Below are positions 23,457 to 30,787 of a stretch of 47,879 nt of DNA, piece after piece. Made by a program: the position numbers and the translations under genes. The notes under the pieces are model-generated. The model saw only the letters and a program-made list of their open reading frames with translations. It had not been told where the DNA came from and did no database searches. Position 1 is the stretch's first letter, and the number at the start of each line of letters is the position of its first letter. Source of the DNA: an uncultured Oscillospiraceae bacterium (GTDB lineage Bacteria; Bacillota; Clostridia; Oscillospirales; Oscillospiraceae); NCBI GenBank assembly GCA_934589225.1, contig CAKTNS010000019.1, positions 1 to 47,879 on the forward strand, read 5' to 3'.

Positions 23457-25250
23457 ATGTATTATTCTGCCGGAACTTACGAAGCTTTTGCACATCCCGA
23501 AAAGCCCCAGGGCGTAGACAACAAGTCCGCCTATATCATCGGCACCGGCCTTGCCGGTCTGACTGCCGCCTTCTACCTGGTCCGTGACGGCCAGATGAAG
23601 GGGGAGCGCATCCATCTGCTGGAGAAGCTGGACCTGGCCGGCGGCAGCTGCGACGGCCGGAAGGACGTTTCCAAGGGCTTCTATATGCGGGGCGGCCGGG
23701 AAATGGACAACCATTTTGAGGTCATGTGGGATGTCTTCCGGGATGTGCCCTCTATTGAAACAGAAGGCGTGTCCGTGCTGGATGAGTACTATTGGCTGAA
23801 CAAGCACGACCCCAACTATTCCCTGTGCCGGGCCACCGTCAAGTGCGGCCAGGATGCCCACACCGACAAGCAGTTCAAGCTGGACCGGGAGTCCGCCATG
23901 GCCCTTTCCAAGCTGTTCATGACCCCGGAGAGCCAGCTGGAGGACAAGAAAATCTCTGACATCCTGCCGGATTCTTTCTGGGATACCAACTTCTGGCTGT
24001 ACTGGCAGACCATGTTCGCCTTCCAGCGCTGGTCCAGCGCCCTGGAAATGAAGCGTTACCTCTGCCGCTATGTCCACCACATCGACGGCCTGCCCGATTT
24101 CTCCGCCCTGCGCTTCACCAAGTACAACCAGTATGAGAGCATGATTTTGCCTTTGGTTAAGTACCTGGAAGCCCACGGCGTGAAGGTCGAGTTCGGCATG
24201 GATGTGAAGAACGTGGTCATCGACCATGTGGGCGACCGACAGATCGCCCGGAAGATCGTCTACGTGAAGGACGGCGCGGAGCAGTCCATCGACCTGGTGG
24301 AAGACGACCTGGTCTTCATCACCAACGGCTGCTGCACCGATACCTCCTGCTACGGCGACCAGACCCACGCCCCGGACCTCAATAACATCGTCAACGGCTG
24401 CGGCGAAAGCTGGGATTTGTGGAAGAACATTGCCGCCCAGGCCAAGAACGGCGAGTACGGCAATCCCGATGCCTTCTGCTCCGATGTAGAAGCCACCAAC
24501 TGGATGAGCGCCACGGTGCAGACCAAGGACGAGAAGATCATCCGCCACATTATGGACATCTGCCAGCGTGATCCCCGGGCCGGAAAGGTCACCACCGGCG
24601 GCATCGTCACCGTGAAGGACAGCACCGACAACTGGTACCTCAGCTGGACCATCAACCGTCAGCCCCAGTTCAAGGCCCAGGACAAGGACACCGTTCTGGT
24701 TTGGGTCTACGGCCTGACCACCAACAAGCCCGGCCAGTTCGTCAAGAAGGCCATGCGGGAGTGCACCGGCGCGGAGATCTGCCAGGAGTGGCTGTATCAC
24801 ATCGGCGTGCCCGAGGACGAGATTCCCGAGCTTGCTGAGAGCGCCTGCAACACCACCACCTGCTATATGCCCTATATCAACGCCTTCTTCCAGCCCAGAA
24901 AGGAATCTGACCGGCCCAAGGTGGTGCCTGACGGCGCCGTGAACTTCGCCTTCATCGGCCAGTTCGCCGAGACCCCCAGAGACACCATCTTCACCACCGA
25001 GTATTCCATGCGGACCGGTATGGAATCCGTCTACACCCTGCTGAACGTAGACCGGGCCGTTCCCGAGGTCTGGGGCAGCAAGTACGATGTCCGGGAGCTG
25101 CTGCGCGCCTGCTACTACGCCATCGACAAGAAGCCCATCTCCCAGGCCCCTCTGTCCTTCAAGGAAAAGGAAATGCTGAAGATCCTCATCAAGAAGACCC
25201 GGGGCACCGACATCGAGCTGCTGCTGAAAGAAAGCGGCCTCATCGAATAA
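23457..25250 (+). CDS. ohyA: Oleate hydratase (myosin-cross-reactive antigen family)
   Basis: 597 residues, standard length. FAD-binding Rossmann motif YIIGTGLAGLTAAFYLVRDG, then HLLEKLDLAGGSCDG, the catalytic-site segment RGGREMDNHFEVMWDVF (conserved Glu), YWLNKHDPNYSLCRA, RYVHHIDGLPDFSALRFTK, YNQYESMILPLVKYLEAHGV, VFITNGCCTDTSCYGD and FAFIGQFAETPRDTIFTTEY. These FAD proteins add water to cis-9 double bonds of unsaturated fatty acids (oleate to 10-hydroxystearate), a common gut-bacterial detoxification. ATGGAGGTTTTGTT gives the RBS for ATG 23457. TATACT at 23378 may be its -10. The gap from uppP (23171-23456) holds nothing else recognisable. A long antisense frame is a shadow. Confidence 0.96.
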   Translation: MYYSAGTYEAFAHPEKPQGVDNKSAYIIGTGLAGLTAAFYLVRDGQMKGERIHLLEKLDLAGGSCDGRKDVSKGFYMRGGREMDNHFEVMWDVFRDVPSIETEGVSVLDEYYWLNKHDPNYSLCRATVKCGQDAHTDKQFKLDRESAMALSKLFMTPESQLEDKKISDILPDSFWDTNFWLYWQTMFAFQRWSSALEMKRYLCRYVHHIDGLPDFSALRFTKYNQYESMILPLVKYLEAHGVKVEFGMDVKNVVIDHVGDRQIARKIVYVKDGAEQSIDLVEDDLVFITNGCCTDTSCYGDQTHAPDLNNIVNGCGESWDLWKNIAAQAKNGEYGNPDAFCSDVEATNWMSATVQTKDEKIIRHIMDICQRDPRAGKVTTGGIVTVKDSTDNWYLSWTINRQPQFKAQDKDTVLVWVYGLTTNKPGQFVKKAMRECTGAEICQEWLYHIGVPEDEIPELAESACNTTTCYMPYINAFFQPRKESDRPKVVPDGAVNFAFIGQFAETPRDTIFTTEYSMRTGMESVYTLLNVDRAVPEVWGSKYDVRELLRACYYAIDKKPISQAPLSFKEKEMLKILIKKTRGTDIELLLKESGLIE

Positions 25251-25273
25251 GTCCAAAAGTCAATACCCCTGAA

Positions 25274-25308
25274 TGCCCCCTCCTCCGGCCTGTCCGAAGG
25301 AGGGGGCA
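25274..25308. terminator. Strong GC hairpin after ohyA
   Basis: TGCCCCCTCC at 25274-25283 and GGAGGGGGCA at 25299-25308 pair fully, with CCGG-type pairing inside the 15-base loop. The tail GCGATTATATTT is only moderately T-rich, so termination is likely but not certain. Confidence 0.6.
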
Positions 25309-25363
25309 GCGATTATATTTGGAAAAATTTTTTCTTCCCCTTTCTTTTTTCAATCATATGTGC

Positions 25364-25369
25364 TATAAT
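25364..25369 (+). promoter_or_regulatory. Extended -10 promoter of lexA
   Basis: TGTGCTATAAT: a TGC directly before a consensus TATAAT at 25364-25369, 28 bases before the start codon. The -35 region (TTTCTT at 25341) is poor, as usual for extended -10 promoters. No clear LexA box (CGAAC-type palindrome) was seen around it. The same extended -10 with the same CAG following occurs before the GTPase operon near 41223. Confidence 0.45.
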
Positions 25370-25396
25370 CAGGAAAAATACCCTGGAGGTGGCCTT

Positions 25397-25972
25397 ATGC
25401 CCAGAACCAGCAACAAAGCCGAGAAAATTGTGGAGTTTGTCAATGCGTTTATTGCGGAAAACGGGTATTCCCCCTCTGTCCGGGAAATCGGAGAAGCGGT
25501 GGGCCTGCGCTCTACCGCCTCCGTGAGCTACCATTTGCAGGCCCTGCAGGAAAAGGGCGTGTTTCAGGCCCCGGAGGGCAAGGGCCGGAAGCGGGCGCTG
25601 ATGACCGGGGCCCGGCCCGGGCAGATCCCGGTGATCGGCGTGGTCACGGCGGGCCTTCCCATTCTGGCCCTGGAAAACCAGGAGGGCACCATTCCCTGGG
25701 AGGACCCCAGCTGCTTTGCCCTGCGGGTCCGGGGCGACAGCATGGTAAACGCCGGTATCCTCAGCGGCGACAAGGTCATTGTCCGGCCCCAGTCCACGGC
25801 GGATGACGGCCAGATCGTGGTGGCCATGATCGAGGACGAGGCCACGGTGAAGCGGCTGCGCCGGAGAAACGGAGAAATCTGGCTCATGCCGGAAAATGAG
25901 AACTACGCCCCCATTGACGGCACTCATGCCCAAATTCTGGGCCTTGTAAAGGGCGTTGTCCGGGAGTATTAA
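25397..25972 (+). CDS. lexA: SOS repressor LexA
   Basis: 191 residues. N-terminal winged helix: AEKIVEFVNAFIAENGYSPS, VREIGEAVGLRSTASVSYHL. The self-cleavage site is Ala85-Gly86 in VVTAGLP; the catalytic dyad is Ser115 in RGDSMVNAGI and Lys152 in EATVKRL. It represses DNA-damage genes and cleaves itself when RecA filaments form. GGAGGTGGCCTT precedes ATG 25397. It is monocistronic between ohyA and the T-box leader. Confidence 0.95.
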   Translation: MPRTSNKAEKIVEFVNAFIAENGYSPSVREIGEAVGLRSTASVSYHLQALQEKGVFQAPEGKGRKRALMTGARPGQIPVIGVVTAGLPILALENQEGTIPWEDPSCFALRVRGDSMVNAGILSGDKVIVRPQSTADDGQIVVAMIEDEATVKRLRRRNGEIWLMPENENYAPIDGTHAQILGLVKGVVREY

Positions 25973-26013
25973 AAAACGCTCCAAATAAATCCGCCCGTCG
26001 CGGAAAATAGTAC

Positions 26014-26042
26014 TTGACAAACGCACAAATTGGTGGTATAAC
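26014..26042 (+). promoter_or_regulatory. Promoter of the T-box/tryptophan-transporter operon
   Basis: TTGACA at 26014-26019 and TATAAC at 26037-26042, spacing 17. Transcription would start about 26049, a few bases before Stem I of the T-box leader. Confidence 0.75.
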
Positions 26043-26054
26043 CAAACCAACTTC

Positions 26055-26326
26055 AAAAGACAAACCTATGAAGCGGAAGTAAAGCTGTAAGCGCATCCAC
26101 AGAGAGTCCCGGGGGCTGAGAGCGGGGCGAAAAGCGGAGCAGCAAATGGGCCGCCGAGGGCAGAGAGAACGGATTTCCTAGTATCTTCTGACGCAGTGCC
26201 AGCGTTATTGGGCAGACGGTGTGTTGGCACCGTGCTGAGCGGTCGAATTTTTTCGGCAAACAAGGTGGTACCGCAGAATTTGTTATTTCTGTCCTTGTTC
26301 CCCATAGGGGGAACAAGGGCTTTTTT
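26055..26326 (+). promoter_or_regulatory. T-box leader with UGG (Trp) specifier and terminator
   Basis: The T-box core AAGGTGGTACCGC is at 26263-26274. Stem I can be drawn with base GCGG/CCGC, a specifier loop of AAGTAA (5' side) and AAATGGG (3' side), then GCTG/CAGC; the distal part contains AGAGAG and a GGGGGCTGAGAGCGGGG loop. TGG at 26147-26149 followed by one purine and the closing strand, then GAG, corresponds to the specifier position in known T-boxes, so uncharged tRNA-Trp is the expected ligand. The terminator CCTTGTTCCCC/GGGGAACAAGG with six T is at 26293-26326. This agrees with the TrpXYZ-like genes downstream. The tRNA-discriminator contact is UGGU. Confidence 0.85.
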
Positions 26327-26347
26327 GATTTTCAGGAGGGACACGCT

Positions 26348-26374
26348 ATGAAAAATCCAGGGAGACGATGGTGA
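26348..26374 (+). CDS. Possible 8-residue leader peptide ending in Trp (MKNPGRRW)
   Basis: An excellent AGGAGG stands eight bases before ATG 26348, which lies 22 bases after the T-box terminator and opens MKNPGRRW-stop. The single Trp codon is the last sense codon. The following ATG (26368) overlaps it (ATGGTGA) and is in frame with the transporter lipoprotein at 26437. The strong RBS suggests real translation; a regulatory role alongside the T-box is speculative. Confidence 0.4.
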   Translation: MKNPGRRW

Positions 26375-26436
26375 TACCGAGAAGAAACCCATCAACCCAT
26401 CCTAAATTTCAATTTTTCAAAAAGGAGTCAACTATT

Positions 26437-27423
26437 ATGAAAAAGCTTCTGTCTGCGCTGTGCGCCCTGTCTCTCGTGACCCTGTCTTTTACCGGCTGCG
26501 CTTCTGCCCCCAAGGAGAACACCGATACGGAAAAAGCCAATTTCAAAGTCGCCATTGTCCAGCAGCTGGACCACAGCTCTCTGGATGAGATCCGTCTGGC
26601 CATGGAAAAGGAACTGGATGCCAAGGCTGCGGAAAAGAACATCACCATCACCTACAAGGAATTCAACGGCCAGAACGACGCTTCCGTCCTGAATCAGATC
26701 GGGGCCCAGGTGGTTTCCGACGGCTATGACGCCATCCTCCCCATTGCCACCCTGGCCGCCACCACCATGGCCACCGCCACCGAAGAGACCAAGACCCCGG
26801 TGATCTACGCCGCCATCTCGGATCCCGCTTCTTCGGAGCTCACCGGCATTGCCAACGTCACCGGCACCTCCGATGCCCTGAACACCCAGCAGATCATGGA
26901 TATGCTCTTTGCCGTTCAGCCAAACGTGGAAACCGTGGGCCTGCTGTACTCCAACAGCGAAATCAATTCCGCCACCCCCATTGCCCAGGCCAAGGAATAC
27001 TTGGATGCCAAGGGCATTGCCTATATTGAGAAAACCGGCAACTCCACCGACGAAATTCTCACCGCTGCCAGTGCCCTGGTAGGCCGGGTCCAGGCGGTGT
27101 TCACCCCCACGGACAACACGGTCATGGCCGCTGCCGGTGCCGTGGCAGAAATTTTCAATGAGGCGGGCATTCCCTTCTACACCGGTGCCGACTCCTTCGT
27201 CACCGCCGGGGCCTTTACCACCTGCGGCGTGAACTACAGTGAGTTGGGGGCCTATACCGCGGATATGGCCGTAGACATCCTGCTGGGCGGGGAAATTCCC
27301 GAGTATCACGTGATGGACGGCGGCATCATCACCGTGAACACCGACACCGCCAAGGCCCTGGGGCTTGACTACAGCCCCTTCTCCACCATGGCCGGAACCG
27401 TGAAGGAAGTCACCACAGAGTAA
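26437..27423 (+). CDS. trpX: ABC transporter substrate-binding lipoprotein, TrpX type
   Basis: 328 residues. Lipoprotein signal peptide KKLLSALCALSLVTLSFTGC with the lipobox Cys at 20. The mature part follows the ABC_sub_bind (PF04392) pattern: FKVAIVQQLDHSSLDEIRLA, YDAILPIATLAATTMATATE, TPVIYAAISDPASSELTGIA, NVTGTSDALNTQQIMDM, VFTPTDNTVMAAAGAVAEI, ADSFVTAGAFTTCGVNYSEL. This family with its permease and ATPase is the TrpXYZ importer in other Firmicutes; the Trp T-box in front supports tryptophan as ligand. AAAGGAGTCAACTATT precedes ATG 26437; the 23-residue upstream extension would hide the signal peptide. Followed by the permease gene. Confidence 0.88.
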   Translation: MKKLLSALCALSLVTLSFTGCASAPKENTDTEKANFKVAIVQQLDHSSLDEIRLAMEKELDAKAAEKNITITYKEFNGQNDASVLNQIGAQVVSDGYDAILPIATLAATTMATATEETKTPVIYAAISDPASSELTGIANVTGTSDALNTQQIMDMLFAVQPNVETVGLLYSNSEINSATPIAQAKEYLDAKGIAYIEKTGNSTDEILTAASALVGRVQAVFTPTDNTVMAAAGAVAEIFNEAGIPFYTGADSFVTAGAFTTCGVNYSELGAYTADMAVDILLGGEIPEYHVMDGGIITVNTDTAKALGLDYSPFSTMAGTVKEVTTE

Positions 27424-27431
27424 AATAAAAG

Positions 27432-27453
27432 GGGGAGCCTTTCGGGGCTCCCC
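27432..27453 (+). terminator. Intercistronic hairpin between trpX and trpY (weak or mRNA-stabilising)
   Basis: GGGGAGCC at 27432-27439 and GGCTCCCC at 27446-27453 with a 6-base loop, eight bases after the trpX stop and without a T-run. It may protect the binding-protein mRNA 3' end and so favour excess of the binding protein over the membrane subunits, a common arrangement in ABC importer operons. Confidence 0.6.
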
Positions 27454-27477
27454 TGTGAGAATGTAAAGGAGTCCACC

Positions 27478-28350
27478 ATGATTTCAACTGCCCTGATACT
27501 CAGCGCCCTGGAGCTGGGCTGCATTTATGCCCTGGTCGCTCTGGCCCTGTTTTTGAGCTACAAAACCCTGAACATTGCGGATATGACCACCGACGGGGCC
27601 TTCACCCTGGGCTGCGCCGTGTCCGCCACCGTGGCCGTGGCGGGCCACCCCTTCCTGGCCATTCCTCTGGCCATGGTGGCAGGCGCCGCCGCGGGCTTCA
27701 TCACCGCCTTTTTGCAGACCAAAATGCGGATCCCCTCCATCTTGGCGGGCATCATCACCAATACGGGGCTGTATACGGTGAATCTGGCGGTCATGGGCTT
27801 TTCCTCCAACGTCAGCATGTTAAAGGCCCCCACGGTGTTTACGGTGCTGAAGCCCTTTTTAGGAGCCTACTATCGGTTGGTGCCCGCGGCGGTGCTGGCG
27901 GTGCTGGTTGCGGGGCTGCTGGTGCTATTTTTAAAGACCCGGCTGGGGCTTTCCATCCGGGCCACGGGGGATAACCCGGATATGGTCCGGGCCAGCTCCA
28001 TCAATACGGCCTTTACCGTCACCGTGGGATTGTGCATGGCCAACGCCCTGACGGCCCTGTCCGGGGCGCTGCTGGCCCAGTATCAGAAGACCGCGGACAT
28101 CAACCTGGGCACCGGCATGGTCATCATTGGCCTTGCTTCCCTCATCATCGGGGAGACCCTGACCAGAAAGGGCAGCATCGGAAAGAAGGCCTTCGGAGCC
28201 GTCCTTGGCAGCATTCTCTACCGGTTCATCATCGCCATTGCCCTGCGGCTGGACTTGCCCAGCGAGTGTTTAAAGCTGATCTCCGCCGTGATCGTGGCCC
28301 TGGCCATTGGCCTGCCGGCCCTGCGGGCGGAAAAGAAAGGAGGGGTGTAA
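27478..28350 (+). CDS. trpY: ABC transporter permease, TrpY type
   Basis: 290 residues, about 8-9 hydrophobic helices, of the BPD_transp_2 branched-chain-type permeases: LELGCIYALVALALFLSYKT, NIADMTTDGAFTLGCAV, RIPSILAGIITNTGLYTVNL, GLSIRATGDNPDMVRAS (the cytoplasmic coupling loop with ATGDN), NALTALSGALLAQYQK and GLASLIIGETL. It forms the membrane channel for the importer with TrpX and TrpZ. AAAGGAGTCCACC precedes ATG 27478. Confidence 0.9.
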   Translation: MISTALILSALELGCIYALVALALFLSYKTLNIADMTTDGAFTLGCAVSATVAVAGHPFLAIPLAMVAGAAAGFITAFLQTKMRIPSILAGIITNTGLYTVNLAVMGFSSNVSMLKAPTVFTVLKPFLGAYYRLVPAAVLAVLVAGLLVLFLKTRLGLSIRATGDNPDMVRASSINTAFTVTVGLCMANALTALSGALLAQYQKTADINLGTGMVIIGLASLIIGETLTRKGSIGKKAFGAVLGSILYRFIIAIALRLDLPSECLKLISAVIVALAIGLPALRAEKKGGV

Positions 28351-28351
28351 C

Positions 28352-29146
28352 ATGCTGACCCTGACCAATTTGGAAAAAACCTTCGGAAAAGGCACCGTCA
28401 ATGAAAAGAAGGCCCTGCAAGGGGTGAACCTCCACTTAGACGCCGGGGATTTTGTCACGGTGCTGGGCTCCAACGGTGCGGGAAAATCCACCCTCTTCGG
28501 GGCCATTGCCGGGTCCTTCCCCTTAGACCGGGGCAGCGTGGTCTTGGACGGTCAGGACATCACCCAGATGCCGGACTACAAACGGGGCAAGTTCATCGGC
28601 CGCCTCTTCCAGGACCCCCTCCGGGGTACCGCCCCCAATATGACCATTGAGGAAAATCTGGCCCTAGCCTACCTCCGGGCCAGCCACAGCCGCTCCCCCT
28701 TCTCCACCATTACGAAAAAGGACCGGGGGGAGTTCCGGGACCGGCTCTCCATGCTGGGCCTGGGCCTGGAAGACCGGATGAACCACCCCGTAGGTCTCCT
28801 GTCCGGCGGCCAGCGTCAGGCCCTGACCCTGCTGATGGCCACTCTGGTGACCCCCAAGCTCCTGCTTCTGGACGAACACACCGCCGCCTTGGACCCGGCC
28901 ACCGCGGAAAAGGTGCTGGAGCTGACGAAGAAAATCGTGGCAGACAACCACATCACCTGTCTGATGATCACCCACAACGTCCCCTCCGCTCTAAAGCTGG
29001 GCAACCGCACCGTCATGATGAAAGACGGCCGGATCATTCTGGAGCTGTCCGGCGAAACCCGGGCCGCCATGACCCCGGAGGAGCTGCTGAAAGCCTTCCA
29101 GGTGGAGACGGACAGGATGCTGTTCAGCGCGGGAGGAGAGAGTTGA
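28352..29146 (+). CDS. trpZ: ABC transporter ATP-binding protein, TrpZ type
   Basis: 264 residues. Walker A GSNGAGKST, signature LLSGGQRQALTLLMAT, Walker B LLLLDEHTAALDP, H-loop LMITHN. The Q-loop region is unusual in reading LFQDPLRGTAPNMTIEENLA, as is typical for the TrpZ/YtrE-like members. It energises import with TrpX/TrpY. GGAGGGGTGTAAC precedes ATG 28352; the gene starts right after the trpY stop. Confidence 0.92.
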   Translation: MLTLTNLEKTFGKGTVNEKKALQGVNLHLDAGDFVTVLGSNGAGKSTLFGAIAGSFPLDRGSVVLDGQDITQMPDYKRGKFIGRLFQDPLRGTAPNMTIEENLALAYLRASHSRSPFSTITKKDRGEFRDRLSMLGLGLEDRMNHPVGLLSGGQRQALTLLMATLVTPKLLLLDEHTAALDPATAEKVLELTKKIVADNHITCLMITHNVPSALKLGNRTVMMKDGRIILELSGETRAAMTPEELLKAFQVETDRMLFSAGGES

Positions 29147-29158
29147 CAGTTTTTCCGG

Positions 29159-29195
29159 AATTGACAATTGACAATGGACAATTGTCAATTTTTGT
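29159..29195 (+). terminator. AT-rich terminator-like palindrome after trpZ
   Basis: AATTGACAATTG at 29159-29170 and CAATTGTCAATT at 29179-29190 are exact complements with an 8-base loop, followed by TTTTG, 13 bases after the trpZ stop. A second hairpin (TGTCGGG...CCCGACA, 29195-29229) follows. Similar TGTCAATTGTCAATT strings recur at 30040-30065, so this may be part of a dispersed repeat as well as a terminator. Confidence 0.6.
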
Positions 29196-29231
29196 GTCGG
29201 GAGGGTGATGCCATTCACCCCCCCCGACATT

Positions 29232-29356
29232 ATGTCATTCCGACGGTCGCGCAAGCGGAGTGGAGGAATCCACCACGTAGGAGAAAGAACCACCACAAGA
29301 TAAAACTTGCAACTAGAGTAGATTCCTCGACGCACTGCGTTCGCTCGGAATGACAT
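29232..29356. repeat. MITE-like repeat, copy A
   Basis: Ends are ATGTCATTCCGA and its complement TCGGAATGACAT. Inside are GCGGAGTGGAGGAATCCACC, AGAAAGAACCACCACAAGAT and GATTCCTCGAC...CACTGCGTTCGC. Copy B at 29650-29775 shares nearly all of this. There is no coding content. Such CGGAATGACAT-ended elements look like non-autonomous palindromic repeats of gut Firmicutes, which is my recollection rather than a search result. Confidence 0.75.
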
Positions 29357-29430
29357 GTACGATGGGTTCTACCTCTGTGCCCATTGTTCCTACAATGTTA
29401 AACGCCACCGCCCCCATTCTGGCACGCCCC

Positions 29431-29583
29431 CTTGCCTCTCCCTCTGGGAGAGGTGGCCGAGCGTAGCTCGGACGGAGAGGGCCAACGTTGAGGATTTAGG
29501 TGGACGTAATTATTCAACAAACGCCGCAAGGCCCTCTCAGTCTCGGCTTTGCCGAGCCAGCTCTCCCAGAGGGAGAGCCAAGG
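29431..29583. repeat. Palindromic intergenic element with CTCTCCCTCTGGGAGAG ends
   Basis: Left arm 29431-29482 contains CCTCTCCCTCTGGGAGAGGT and GAGCGTAGCTCGGACGGAGA. Right arm 29529-29583 is its imperfect inverse (CTCTCAGTCTCGGCTTTGCC, GAGCCAGCTCTCCCAGAGGG). The ~46-base centre is unrelated. It lies between the two copies of the ATGTCATTCCGA repeat, giving a nested pattern. No gene. Confidence 0.7.
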
Positions 29584-29649
29584 TCGCCTTTTCGATGGCA
29601 CCCGAAAGGACGGAACCGTCCCCAATAAAAGCCAGACACGTTCCCCCAT

Positions 29650-29775
29650 ATGTCATTCAGGCCTTAAGCGTCAGCGGAGTGGAGGAATCCACCACGTAGG
29701 AGAAAGAACCACCACAAGATAAAACTTGCCACTTGAGAAGATTCCTCGACTCACTGCGTTCGCTCGGAATGACAT
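29650..29775. repeat. MITE-like repeat, copy B
   Basis: Second copy of the 29232-29356 repeat in the same orientation: the central GCGGAGTGGAGGAATCCACC and AGAAAGAACCACCACAAGAT blocks are unchanged, while the left terminus has diverged (ATGTCATTCAGGCCTTAAGC) and a few bases differ (GCCACTTGAGA versus GCAACTAGAGT). The right end TCGGAATGACAT is intact. Confidence 0.75.
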
Positions 29776-29783
29776 GTCGGGGG

Positions 29784-30065
29784 GTACCGTTCAACCAAAC
29801 GGGTTATATTTGCCACGGGGCCAGCCCCTCGCCGGGGCTGGATGGCGTTGGGTCAACGCCGCTACATTTGTACTGTATATCGGGTTATACCATTCAACCG
29901 AACAGGTTATTATTGCCACGTGGCGGGCGGCAGGTTGCCGCCCCTACGGCGTTGTCCAATGTGGTACCGTTTGGGTGAATGGTACCGCGTATCGGCGTTT
30001 CCCAATAACTGTCAACTGTCCACTGTCAACTGTCAACTAAATGAATTGTCAATTGTCAATTTTTC
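29784..30065. repeat. Further direct repeats and inverted repeats between trpZ and upp
   Basis: TACCGTTCAACCAAACGGGT then TATATTTGCCACG (from about 29784) recurs as TACCATTCAACCGAACAGGT then TATTATTGCCACG (from about 29887); each is followed by a small hairpin (CCAGCCCC...GGGGCTGG, and GGCGGCAGG...GCCGCC). TGTCAACTGTCCACTGTCAACTG and TGTCAATTGTCAATT strings close the region before the upp terminator. No gene could be supported anywhere from 29147 to 30151. Confidence 0.55.
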
Positions 30066-30097
30066 CCACCAGTTCCTACCGCCGTTCCCAAAAACCT

Positions 30098-30130
30098 GCG
30101 CCGTATCCAGAGGGCTTCTGAATACGGCGC
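30098..30130 (-). terminator. Intrinsic terminator of the rlmA-prfA-tsaE-tsaB-upp unit
   Basis: On the minus strand GCGCCGTATTCAG and CTGGATACGGCGC pair over 13 positions (one mismatch) around a 7-base loop, followed by AGGTTTTT, 21 bases after the upp stop. Confidence 0.85.
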
Positions 30131-30151
30131 AATTCTTATTCTGTTGGGGAC

Positions 30152-30781
30152 TTACTTGGTGCCGAAGATCCGGTCGCCGGCGTCACCCAGGCCGGGGACG
30201 ATGTAGGCGTGTTCATTCAGGCGCTCATCCAGGGCGGCCAGATAGATTTCTACGTCGGGGTGGGCCTTCTGTACGGCGGCCACACCCTCGGGGGCACCGA
30301 TGATGTTCATCATGATGATGTTCTTGCAGCCGTGCTCCTTCAGGAAGTCAATGGCGGCAACGGCGCTGCCGCCGGTGGCCAGCATGGGGTCTACCACGAA
30401 GACCTGACGGTTGGCAATGTCTTCCGGCAGCTTGCAGTAGTATTCCACGGGCTTGTGGGTCTCCGGGTCCCGGTACAGGCCAATGTGGCCGATCTTGGCA
30501 GAGGGGATCAGGGCGACCATCTGGTCCACCATGCCCAGGCCTGCCCGGAGCACCGGGACGATGGCCAGCTTCTTGCCGGAGAGCATGCGGCACTTGGCCA
30601 TAGCAACGGGAGTCTCCACCTCCACATCGGTCAGGGGCAGCTTCCGGGTGGCTTCATAGCACATCAAGCCGGAAATTTCGCCGACCAGCTCCCGGAATTC
30701 CTTAACGGGGGTATCTTTGCTGCGGAGGATCGCCAGCTTGTGCTGAATAAGGGGATGATCCAATACATGAACTTCTGCCAT
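30152..30781 (-). CDS. upp: Uracil phosphoribosyltransferase
   Basis: 209 residues, standard length. VHVLDHPLIQHKLAILRSKD, FRELVGEISGLMCYEATR, VPVLRAGLGMVDQM, the PRPP-binding loop VFVVDPMLATGGSAVAAI, and the C-terminal uracil-binding LDERLNEHAYIVPGLGDAGD. It salvages uracil to UMP. ATG 30781 lies six bases after the tsaB stop, so it is the last cistron of the unit. The terminator follows. Confidence 0.96.
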   Translation of the reverse strand: MAEVHVLDHPLIQHKLAILRSKDTPVKEFRELVGEISGLMCYEATRKLPLTDVEVETPVAMAKCRMLSGKKLAIVPVLRAGLGMVDQMVALIPSAKIGHIGLYRDPETHKPVEYYCKLPEDIANRQVFVVDPMLATGGSAVAAIDFLKEHGCKNIIMMNIIGAPEGVAAVQKAHPDVEIYLAALDERLNEHAYIVPGLGDAGDRIFGTK

Positions 30782-30787
30782 AATAAT

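Noticed and set aside
23244..25256. 670-codon open frame on the minus strand opposite oleate hydratase
   Set aside because: Its sequence is a Gly/Leu/Val/His-rich shadow of a GC-rich coding strand, without domains, and oleate hydratase on the plus strand is certain.
29355..30303. Several plus-strand frames of 80-150 codons between trpZ and upp
   Set aside because: They run through inverted and direct repeats, have no RBS or domains, and the last one runs antisense into upp.
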